Below are positions 1-5,184 of a stretch of 5,184 nucleotides of DNA, one piece after another. The stretch is taken from positions 1-5,184 of the forward strand of contig CALASU010000171.1 in assembly GCA_937888765.1 (NCBI GenBank), given 5' to 3'. The position numbers and the translations under genes are program-made. Position 1 is the first letter of the stretch. The number at the start of each line of letters is the position of its first letter. The DNA comes from an uncultured Clostridia bacterium (lineage in GTDB: Bacteria; Bacillota; Clostridia; Lachnospirales; Anaerotignaceae). The notes beneath the pieces are model-generated. The model ran no database searches, had not been told where the DNA came from, and saw only the letters and a program-made list of their open reading frames with translations.

Positions 1-1
1 C

Positions 2-670
2 CATGAACTGAAAACGCCGTTAAGCTCTGTAAAGGTACTGAGTGAATCCATTTTGCTGCAGGAGGATGTACCAAAAGAAATGTATGTGGAATTCCTGCAT
101 GATATCAATTCTGAGGTAGACCGTATGACAGCGATCATCAATGACCTGCTGACACTGGTAAAACTGGATCAGAAAGAAATTCCGCTGAATTTTAAGGAAA
201 CGAATCTGAATCTGATGCTGCAGGATATTACAAAGCGTCTGCAGCCTTTGGCAGATACCAAAGGGGTTTTGCTTGAACTGGAGCAGATGAAGGAAATTCT
301 GGCAGATGTCGATGAAATGAAGCTGTCCCTTGCCATTTCCAATCTGGTAGATAATGCGGTAAAATATACACCGCAGGACGGTACTGTCAGAGTGATACTG
401 GATGCAGACCACCAGAATGTATTTATTACGGTTTCGGATACAGGGATTGGGATTCCTGAGGATGAAGTGAATCGCATTTTTGAACGGTTCTATCGTGTAG
501 ACAAAACGAGGGACAGAGAAACAGGCGGCACAGGTCTGGGGCTGTCGATTACGCATGGCACGATTATGATGCACAATGGCAGCATTAAGGTGAACAGCAA
601 GGAAGAAGAAGGGACAACGATTCTGGTTCGGATTCCCTTGCATCAGAATACAGAAGCGGCAAAACGATAA
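2..670 (+). CDS. Sensor histidine kinase, C-terminal catalytic part (5'-truncated by window edge)
   Basis: This is the cytoplasmic core of a two-component sensor kinase, which autophosphorylates on a histidine and passes the phosphate to a response regulator. Reading from base 2 gives 222 codons before TAA. The H-box HELKTPL is residues 1-7, so the phospho-acceptor is the first complete codon; the dimerisation helices run to about residue 58. The HATPase_c domain follows: N-box NLVDNAVKYT (114-123), G1 box DTGIGIP (146-152), F-box-like RIFERFYRVDKTR (158-170) and G2 box GGTGLGL (175-181). All ATP-binding motifs are intact. The sensor, membrane and HAMP or PAS parts lie outside the window, so the signal is unknown. 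A TTG at 53 could be read as a start but would discard the H-box, so the true start is upstream. The motifs resemble the PhoR/ResE/WalK (HPK1-like) class; a specific name is not justified. The GerMN gene begins 43 bp downstream, which suggests co-transcription. Confidence 0.95.
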   Translation, partial: HELKTPLSSVKVLSESILLQEDVPKEMYVEFLHDINSEVDRMTAIINDLLTLVKLDQKEIPLNFKETNLNLMLQDITKRLQPLADTKGVLLELEQMKEILADVDEMKLSLAISNLVDNAVKYTPQDGTVRVILDADHQNVFITVSDTGIGIPEDEVNRIFERFYRVDKTRDRETGGTGLGLSITHGTIMMHNGSIKVNSKEEEGTTILVRIPLHQNTEAAKR

Positions 671-704
671 AAACATAAAACAGTAAGAAGAAGCGGCAAG
701 AAAG

Positions 705-709
705 GGAGG
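705..709 (+). promoter_or_regulatory. Ribosome binding site of the GerMN gene
   Basis: GGAGG lies within AAAGGGAGGT, 4 bases before the ATG at 714. It is a near-perfect complement to the 16S rRNA 3' end and fixes the start at 714 rather than at the in-frame ATG at 750, which lies inside the hydrophobic segment. The 43-bp gap after the kinase stop shows no promoter or terminator that I can recognise. Confidence 0.8.
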
Positions 710-713
710 TAGT

Positions 714-1670
714 ATGACAGAACATAAAAAGGCAATTCGCAATATCCTTATGGGAATTGTTACGATTCTGATATTGATTCCCTGCTCCCTTTTCTTATTT
801 GAAGTCATCAAATCATCGGGAGCGGAAAAAGTAGAATTTTATTATATGATGAATGACGGCAGACTGAAGCCTGTGGATGGATGGATTGAAACCCGTACGC
901 AGGGGGAAATGCTGGAGGATATGCTTTCCGCATTGAAAGAGCCGCCGAAAATAGAAGGGGCTTCTGCAGTCATTCCGCAGGATCTGGAATTTCTGGCGGT
1001 TAAGCTGAAAAATAACACAGCAGTGGTAGATATTTCTTCTTCGTATTTTCGTATGAAGGATATCGAAGAAGTGATCTGTCGTTCTTCTCTGGTGTGGACG
1101 CTCACGTCTTTGGATTTTGTAGAAAATGTGGAGATCTATGTGGGCGGCAGACCTTTGCTGACAGGCACGGGGGCAGTATGCGGGCCGATGAACCGAAGCA
1201 GCGTTGTAATTGATGCGGAAATTGCGGCAGAAACAACGGAATATGCGATTCTGAAGCTGTACTTCTCTAATGCGGAAGGAACAGATCTGGAAGTGGAAGA
1301 ACGTGTGATTGAAGTGAACACTAACCAGAGCAGAGAAAAGAGCATTCTGGAGCAGCTGATTGCAGGGCCGCTGGAAAATTGCTGCAGCAGAACGATTCCT
1401 GCTGAAACGAAGATCCGTGATGTTACAACAACAAATGACGGCACTTGTTATGTGAATCTGAGTCAGGAATTTGTGACAAAACGCATTGGCGGCGAAAAAG
1501 GGGAACTGCTGGCAGTTTATTCGATTGTCAATTCCCTTTGCGAACTGGAACAGGTAGAAAAGGTACAGTTTTTGATTGAAGGCGAGAAACTGGATGATTT
1601 CAATGGACAGCTGGATTTCAAAACCCCTTTTACAGCAATTAACAGTCTGAAAACAGCGGAAACAAAATGA
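714..1670 (+). CDS. Membrane-anchored protein with two GerMN domains (GerM-like)
   Basis: The 318-residue protein has a short basic N-terminus, one hydrophobic segment (about residues 11-30) and a long polar, presumably extracytoplasmic, part. Two copies of the GerMN fold can be traced. The first is about residues 38-150, with core NNTAVVDISSSYF (100-112). The second is about 176-305, with SILEQLIAGP (210-219), CYVNLSQEFV (245-254) and a helix GELLAVYSIVNSLCEL (263-278) before VEKVQFLIEGE (281-291). Tandem GerMN domains are known from Bacillus GerM, a sporulation and germination protein. The biochemical role of the domain is unsettled; a peptidoglycan or envelope role is usually suggested. 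Many relatives are lipoproteins. Here the only nearby cysteine is in LIPCS (residues 21-25), with proline at -1, a poor lipobox, so an uncleaved membrane anchor is more likely. The position between a histidine kinase and comEC suggests an operon; a link to kinase signalling is inference. Confidence 0.87.
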   Translation: MTEHKKAIRNILMGIVTILILIPCSLFLFEVIKSSGAEKVEFYYMMNDGRLKPVDGWIETRTQGEMLEDMLSALKEPPKIEGASAVIPQDLEFLAVKLKNNTAVVDISSSYFRMKDIEEVICRSSLVWTLTSLDFVENVEIYVGGRPLLTGTGAVCGPMNRSSVVIDAEIAAETTEYAILKLYFSNAEGTDLEVEERVIEVNTNQSREKSILEQLIAGPLENCCSRTIPAETKIRDVTTTNDGTCYVNLSQEFVTKRIGGEKGELLAVYSIVNSLCELEQVEKVQFLIEGEKLDDFNGQLDFKTPFTAINSLKTAETK

Positions 1671-1672
1671 GG
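1669..1672 (+). promoter_or_regulatory. Shine-Dalgarno-like GAGG before comEC, overlapping the GerMN stop codon
   Basis: GAGG starts inside the TGA stop of the GerMN gene (1668-1670). It lies 5 bases before an ATG at 1678, the usual spacing, but 13 bases before the comEC ATG at 1686, which is long. No better-placed site precedes 1686. The arrangement points to translational coupling with the upstream gene and/or with the mini-ORF at 1678. Confidence 0.6.
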
Positions 1673-1677
1673 TACAC

Positions 1678-1686
1678 ATGAAGTAA
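1678..1686 (+). other. Two-codon mini-ORF (ATG AAG TAA) overlapping the comEC start
   Basis: ATG-AAG-TAA occupies this stretch and its last base is the first base of the comEC ATG, giving the overlap TAATG. The nearest Shine-Dalgarno sequence is spaced for this ATG, not for comEC. Ribosomes may therefore start here, stop after Met-Lys, and re-initiate on comEC. This is read directly from the sequence. Whether it is translated is unknown, and it may be chance. Confidence 0.4.
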
Positions 1687-4043
1687 TGAAACGACCAATC
1701 CTTTGGAGTACAATATTCACGATTTGTGGTATTTATATGAGGCTGGGCATATCAGAAATGGTATGCTTAGCCTCTTTTGTATGTATAGGGATTTTGTTGT
1801 CACACTTTGTGATAAAGCTGAAAATACGCAAAGCTGTGCTTCTTCTGCTGTTTGCCGTGCTTGGATTTTTCGTGGCGGATGCTGCACAGAAGCGGAAAAC
1901 CCCTTGTTTTACAACAGAAATTGCTGTACAGGGAACTGCGGTGGTACGGCAAACAGGAGAAACGACAACCGGAAATCAGAAACTGACGATGTTTGGCGAT
2001 GTGCAGACAGAAGCCGGAGAGACATTGCAGGATGTGAAGCTGTATGCTGTCTGGAGCGGAGAAGAACGGCTTGCTGTCGGTGACATTGTGAGCTATATAG
2101 CAGAAGCGGCTCCATATACCCAAAGCCCTTATCCGGGCGGATATGATGAAGCCTTTTATCTGACGGTGAAAGGCTTTGACGGTAAAATATATCCCGAAGC
2201 AATAGAGAAAACAGGAGAGGATTCCTCTGCGGCGATTCGTCTGGAACAGGCGAGGGCACATCTGCGGGAGGTTCTGGAAAACATTCTGCCGGAAGAAGAA
2301 AGCGGCATTATGAAAGCAATGCTGACAGGCGAAAGGGAAGATCTGGCAGATGATGTTTATGATTTATATACCCGAGCAGGAGTCGTGCATATTCTCTGTA
2401 TTTCAGGTCTGCATATGTCTATTCTGGCGTTGTCTGTGGTCGTCTTTATGGAAAAGGTGCTGCAGATGAGCAGACGCGCTTCGGCAGCGGGAACGATTCT
2501 TGTATGCGCTTTGTTTCTGATGTTTACAGGGCTTACGCCGTCTGCCTGCCGTGCGGTACTGATGATTTCGCTTGTTATGCTTGGACGGATTCTGTTTCAG
2601 CTGACAGATCGACTCAATAACATTGCCATTGCGGCTCTGGTGCTTCTGCTCATTGAGCCGCTGTATCTGTTCCATGTTGGGTTTCAGCTTTCGTTTATTA
2701 CAGTAATCGGTATCTGTATCGCGGCAGAGCGGCTGGAAAAACAAGGAAAGCGGGAAAAAAGCGTATTAACAGAAATAAAGGAAATCCTTTATATTTCGTT
2801 TTATGCTTCGCTGTTCAGCTTCCCTGCGGTGGCATATCATTTTGATGCGGTTTCTCTTGTTGGGATTCTGGCAAACCTTGTGATCCTGCCTTTGAGTGGA
2901 TATCTGCTTGGATTTGGTATGCTCAGTGCGTTTCTGGGCCTGTTTTTCCTGCCTGCGGGAATTTTTGCGGCAGGCAGTGTATACGTGATATTGCGGATTT
3001 ATAAATGGACGTGTACCCTGCTGACTTCTGTGCCGTATGGATATTTTCTGATAGGGAAACCTTCGCTGACAACAATTTTGTGTATGTATCTGCTGTTGTT
3101 TTTTGTGCTTCTGTACGGCGAAAGAAAGCACGCGTGGAAAGGGGCGGCTGTGCTTTGCTGTGGGCTGTGGTTCAGCATTTTCGGCAATCGTATGCTCTTC
3201 AAAGAAAATACCGTTGCTTTTCTGAATGTGGGGCAGGGGGATGCGGCTGTGCTTTCTGCTTATGACGGAAGAACCTATTTAATCGACGGCGGCGGACAGT
3301 ATGGCAAGGACTTTGGAAGCAATACAGGGGAATGGATTCTGCTGCCGTATCTGCAAAGTCTGGGTGTGACGGAACTGGATGGCGTATTTCTTTCCCATCC
3401 CGATACGGATCATATGACGGGGCTTCTGGAGGTTCTGGAGAAGATGCCGACAAAAGGGCTGTATCTTTCGGAGTATCCGTTTGCAGATACGGAAGAATGG
3501 CGTTTTCTGGAGGAATTTCTGACCTCTCATGACATTCCTTTGTATGCTGTAAAAAACGGAGATGTTTCTGCGGACGGGGCATGGGAATGTCTGTATCCTT
3601 TTGATGGGGTTGCTTTTTCGGATGATGACGATAACCACGGTTCTATGGTGCTTCGCTATACATACGGCGGAACGAGTATTCTGTTTACGGGAGATATTGC
3701 ACAGACAGACGAAAAACTGCTTCTGTCGCAGGGAGCGGATCTTTCGGCGGATATTCTGAAAGTGGCACATCATGGTTCGAAGTATAGTTCCTCAGAGGCG
3801 TTTCTGGAAGCGGTTTCCCCGAAGATTGCTGTCATTTCCTGCGGAAAGAATAATCTGTATGGGCATCCGCATGAGGAAACAATGGGGCGGCTATCTGCAG
3901 AAACAGAAAGTATTCATCGAACTGATTTACATAATTCTGTTATTGTAAATATGTCGTCTGACGGAAGCTATGCAGTGAAAACGCTGACAGAACAAAAGCC
4001 TGTATTTGAAAGGTGGAAAGCAGGAATGATGGAGAAGAATTGA
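1686..4043 (+). CDS. comEC: ComEC/Rec2 family DNA-uptake channel protein
   Basis: ComEC is the polytopic membrane protein that moves single-stranded DNA into the cytoplasm during natural transformation. The 785-residue protein has the full three-part layout. Residues 1-66 hold about three membrane helices, followed by the external OB-like region (DUF4131 type, about 72-175) with PGGYDEAFYL (150-159). The Competence domain (about 205-480) carries HILCISGLHMS (235-245), TPSACRA (284-290) and many hydrophobic helices. The C-terminal metallo-beta-lactamase-like domain (about 508-765) has FLNVGQGDA (512-520), LIDGG (532-536), HPDTDH (571-576), FTGD (667-670), AHHGS (694-698) and GHPHE (726-730). 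This domain is proposed to degrade the non-transported strand. The start at 1686 gives the family-typical opening M-K-R-P-I-L-W. No comEA or comEB is visible upstream; a GerMN gene is there instead. The external loop has only one cysteine (C74). Length is ordinary for the family and there are no frameshifts. Whether the host is transformable cannot be told. Confidence 0.96.
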   Translation: MKRPILWSTIFTICGIYMRLGISEMVCLASFVCIGILLSHFVIKLKIRKAVLLLLFAVLGFFVADAAQKRKTPCFTTEIAVQGTAVVRQTGETTTGNQKLTMFGDVQTEAGETLQDVKLYAVWSGEERLAVGDIVSYIAEAAPYTQSPYPGGYDEAFYLTVKGFDGKIYPEAIEKTGEDSSAAIRLEQARAHLREVLENILPEEESGIMKAMLTGEREDLADDVYDLYTRAGVVHILCISGLHMSILALSVVVFMEKVLQMSRRASAAGTILVCALFLMFTGLTPSACRAVLMISLVMLGRILFQLTDRLNNIAIAALVLLLIEPLYLFHVGFQLSFITVIGICIAAERLEKQGKREKSVLTEIKEILYISFYASLFSFPAVAYHFDAVSLVGILANLVILPLSGYLLGFGMLSAFLGLFFLPAGIFAAGSVYVILRIYKWTCTLLTSVPYGYFLIGKPSLTTILCMYLLLFFVLLYGERKHAWKGAAVLCCGLWFSIFGNRMLFKENTVAFLNVGQGDAAVLSAYDGRTYLIDGGGQYGKDFGSNTGEWILLPYLQSLGVTELDGVFLSHPDTDHMTGLLEVLEKMPTKGLYLSEYPFADTEEWRFLEEFLTSHDIPLYAVKNGDVSADGAWECLYPFDGVAFSDDDDNHGSMVLRYTYGGTSILFTGDIAQTDEKLLLSQGADLSADILKVAHHGSKYSSSEAFLEAVSPKIAVISCGKNNLYGHPHEETMGRLSAETESIHRTDLHNSVIVNMSSDGSYAVKTLTEQKPVFERWKAGMMEKN

Positions 4044-4068
4044 CAGATAAATTTTAACTTTATATAAT
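4040..4068 (+). promoter_or_regulatory. Perfect-consensus sigma-A promoter for holA
   Basis: TTGACA (4040-4045) and TATAAT (4063-4068) match both consensus hexamers at all 12 positions, with the optimal 17-bp spacer. The -35 box overlaps the comEC stop codon (TGA at 4041-4043). Transcription would start near A4075, giving a leader of about 56 bases before the holA ATG. The spacer and flanks are strongly A/T-rich, unlike the neighbouring coding DNA. Activity is inferred from sequence only. Confidence 0.8.
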
Positions 4069-4078
4069 ATAGTTAAAA
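4052..4078 (+). promoter_or_regulatory. 27-bp near-palindrome centred on the -10 box (possible operator)
   Basis: The left half TTTTAACTTTAT (4052-4063) and right half ATATAGTTAAAA (4067-4078) are inverted copies matching at 11 of 12 positions, separated by 3 bases (4064-4066). The centre is at 4065, inside TATAAT. A dimeric regulator bound here would block RNA polymerase. I do not recognise the motif as the site of a named repressor, and A/T-rich DNA produces palindromes easily. Confidence 0.4.
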
Positions 4079-4110
4079 ATAAGAGGTTGTTCGTGAGAAC
4101 AACCTCTTAT
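4079..4110 (+). promoter_or_regulatory. Perfect 14-bp stem-loop with GTGA tetraloop: 5' leader hairpin of holA, or terminator after comEC
   Basis: ATAAGAGGTTGTTC (4079-4092) pairs without mismatch with GAACAACCTCTTAT (4097-4110) across the loop GTGA (4093-4096), a GNRA-type tetraloop. If transcription starts near 4075, this hairpin lies at the extreme 5' end of the holA mRNA, where such structures are known to protect messages from decay. It could instead be an intrinsic terminator. On the + strand it is followed by CATTGATTTG, a weak U-tract. On the - strand it is followed by five T residues (complement of 4075-4079), a better terminator, but no - strand gene is visible to need it. I favour the leader hairpin but cannot exclude a bidirectional terminator. 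Confidence 0.65.
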
Positions 4111-4119
4111 CATTGATTT

Positions 4120-4124
4120 GAGGG
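4120..4124 (+). promoter_or_regulatory. Ribosome binding site of holA
   Basis: GAGGG is 6 bases before the ATG at 4131 and 9 bases after the leader hairpin. This supports the chosen start and leaves the site unpaired when the hairpin is formed. The CCTC at 4103-4106, in the right arm of the hairpin, could pair with GAGG here only if the hairpin were open, and such a 4-bp pairing would be weak. Confidence 0.7.
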
Positions 4125-4130
4125 ATATAG

Positions 4131-5147
4131 ATGAAAGAGTTAAAAAAACAATGGAAAAATAATGAATTTGCGAGATGCTATCTGTTTTTCGGCACAGAAA
4201 CGTATCTGATCAAGGAATATGAAGCCGCACTGACCAAAGCCATTCTGGCAGAAGGTGCGGAGCTGATGAATCACGATATTCTGACAGAAAAGAATGCCAC
4301 GGCGGCGGCGATCATGGATGCGGCGGAAACCTTTCCGTTTCTGAATGAAAAACGTCTGGTAACGGTACGTAACAGCGATTTTTTTCAGAAAGTGGGCAGA
4401 AAAGAAGAGGGGGAACGACTGAAAGCATTCCTTGCAGACCTGCCCGAAACGACCTGTCTGGTATTTATTGAAGAAAAAGTTGAGAAGACAAACGGACTTT
4501 ATAAGGCTGTTGTGAAGCATGGGCAGGCGGTGGAATTCAAGAAGCCGACAGAAAAGGATCTGGCAACATGGGTTAGAAGAAAGAGTAGAGAAAATGGAAT
4601 TGTTATGTCGGATGCTGTGATTGGTTTGTTTTTACAAACGGTGGAGCATAGCATGGAAAACATTGACAGCGAACTGCGAAAACTTGCGGCATACAAAGGC
4701 GAGGAAAAAGAAGTTGCGCCTGCGGATATTACTGCGGTATGTACAGCTTCTCTGGAAGCAAAGGTATTCGATCTTGTGCGTGCGATGACGGAGAAAAAGC
4801 CGGAGAAAGCACTGGCAATGTACCGCAATCTGCTTTCTATGAAAGAATCGCCGTATATGGTGTTGTCTCTGATTACAAGACAGTTCCGTCTGATTTTAGA
4901 GACGATGCTGTTTTCTCTCAGTGGACTGCATAATGATGCTATTGCGGATAAACTGGAAATTCGGGATTTCGCTGTGCGGGAGTATCAGCGGCAATCCAGA
5001 CGGTTTCCGACTGCGGGATGGAAGCAGGCACTGCGGGATTGTCTGGAAACGGATCTGGCGATCAAAACGGGGAAAATGGCAGAGGAAACAGCGGTGGAAC
5101 TGCTACTGATGAAATACAGTACGCTGGAATGGAAAAGTAACCGATAA
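4131..5147 (+). CDS. holA: DNA polymerase III subunit delta (clamp-loader wrench)
   Basis: HolA is the clamp-loader subunit that opens the beta sliding clamp so it can be placed on primed DNA during replication. The 338-residue length is normal. The family opening is present as CYLFFGTETYLIKEY (16-30), the segment that begins the AAA+-like domain. Further matches are ETFPFLNEKRLVTVRN (66-81), TTCLVFIEEKVEK (107-119) and the ENIDSELRKLAAYKG segment (176-190). After these come KVFDLVRAM (211-219) with SPYMVLSLITRQFRLIL (240-256) at the start of the C-terminal collar domain, and DLAIKTG (308-314) near the end. As in the family, no functional Walker A motif is seen; delta does not hydrolyse ATP. 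It follows comEC, a conserved order in Firmicutes where rpsT often comes next, though that gene is not in this window. The gap carries a strong promoter, so expression is probably independent of the upstream operon. Confidence 0.95.
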   Translation: MKELKKQWKNNEFARCYLFFGTETYLIKEYEAALTKAILAEGAELMNHDILTEKNATAAAIMDAAETFPFLNEKRLVTVRNSDFFQKVGRKEEGERLKAFLADLPETTCLVFIEEKVEKTNGLYKAVVKHGQAVEFKKPTEKDLATWVRRKSRENGIVMSDAVIGLFLQTVEHSMENIDSELRKLAAYKGEEKEVAPADITAVCTASLEAKVFDLVRAMTEKKPEKALAMYRNLLSMKESPYMVLSLITRQFRLILETMLFSLSGLHNDAIADKLEIRDFAVREYQRQSRRFPTAGWKQALRDCLETDLAIKTGKMAEETAVELLLMKYSTLEWKSNR

Positions 5148-5158
5148 ATCAAAAGACC

Positions 5159-5177
5159 TTGGGGGCGTTGCCCCCAA
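5159..5177. repeat. G/C-rich hairpin after holA (terminator or edge of an intergenic repeat), truncated context
   Basis: TTGGGGGC (5159-5166) and GCCCCCAA (5170-5177) form a perfect 8-bp stem with loop GTT. A second run of five C follows at 5180-5184, so the G-run has two possible partners. No T-tract is visible on the + strand before the window ends. On the - strand the hairpin runs into GGTCTTTTGATTT, which is moderately terminator-like. The G-run/C-run style resembles short dispersed intergenic repeats of some Clostridia, but this is only an impression. Confidence 0.45.
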
Positions 5178-5184
5178 TACCCCC

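Noticed and set aside
774..788. Lipobox in the GerMN protein (LIPCS)
   Set aside because: Proline directly before the cysteine is not compatible with the usual lipoprotein signal peptidase motif, so a lipoprotein call is not supported.
20..811. Long open frame (263 codons) on the - strand, antisense to the histidine kinase
   Set aside because: The + strand encodes an unmistakable kinase core here. The antisense product has no recognisable domain, and its composition is what the kinase codon pattern yields in reverse.
813..1679. Long open frame (288 codons) on the - strand, antisense to the GerMN gene
   Set aside because: It covers nearly all of a well-supported + strand gene and gives a Cys/Phe/Arg-rich product with no family resemblance.
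1703..2083. + strand frame of 126 codons inside the start of comEC
   Set aside because: It begins at TTG with no ribosome binding site and overlaps the DUF4131-type part of comEC, whose frame matches the family from the first residues.
4052..4078. A/T-rich inverted repeat as an intrinsic terminator of comEC
   Set aside because: The arms contain almost no G-C pairs and no U-tract follows, so the RNA hairpin would be too weak. Its placement on the -10 box fits a DNA-level role better.
4300..4326. GCG-rich run inside holA resembling a triplet repeat
   Set aside because: It encodes a short alanine-rich helix segment (residues 57-65) in an otherwise normal HolA domain; the repeat is imperfect and short.
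1..5184. CRISPR array, transposon, prophage genes, tRNA or rRNA
   Set aside because: I see no regularly spaced repeats, transposase or integrase motifs, terminal inverted repeats, or tRNA/rRNA-like sequence. The four coding regions fill almost the entire window.

Overview
The window (about 5.2 kb, moderate G+C, all genes on the + strand) looks like chromosomal DNA from a Gram-positive, probably spore-forming Firmicute of the class Clostridia. This inference rests on Shine-Dalgarno sites close to GGAGG, a GerMN-domain protein of the spore germination/sporulation type, and the adjacent pair comEC-holA, which is a common gene order in Firmicutes. A family-level assignment (Lachnospiraceae-like) would only be a guess.

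Layout. Bases 2-670 hold the C-terminal kinase core of a sensor histidine kinase; the window begins exactly at the phospho-acceptor histidine. After a 43-bp gap with a strong ribosome binding site comes a membrane-anchored protein with two tandem GerMN domains (714-1670). Fifteen bases later starts a full-length ComEC/Rec2 DNA-uptake channel (1686-4043). Its translation start is unusual, because the best-placed ribosome binding site points at a two-codon ATG-AAG-TAA mini-ORF whose stop overlaps the comEC start codon. The first three genes are closely spaced and probably form one operon (histidine kinase, GerMN protein, ComEC).

The 87-bp gap between comEC and holA is the most information-dense part of the window. 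It holds a perfect-consensus sigma-A promoter (TTGACA, 17-bp spacer, TATAAT) whose -35 box overlaps the comEC stop codon. A 27-bp near-palindrome is centred on the -10 box. A perfect 14-bp stem with a GTGA tetraloop would sit at the extreme 5' end of the resulting transcript. After it comes holA (4131-5147), the delta subunit of DNA polymerase III that loads the sliding clamp. The last 37 bp contain a G/C-rich hairpin cut off by the window edge.

How the genes relate. The kinase would signal to a response regulator presumably encoded just upstream. The GerMN protein and ComEC act at or across the membrane. HolA is a housekeeping replication factor that appears to have its own strong promoter, so it need not depend on the upstream operon. 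I see no clearly novel multi-gene system. The points worth a second look are the regulatory architecture before holA and the mini-ORF before comEC.
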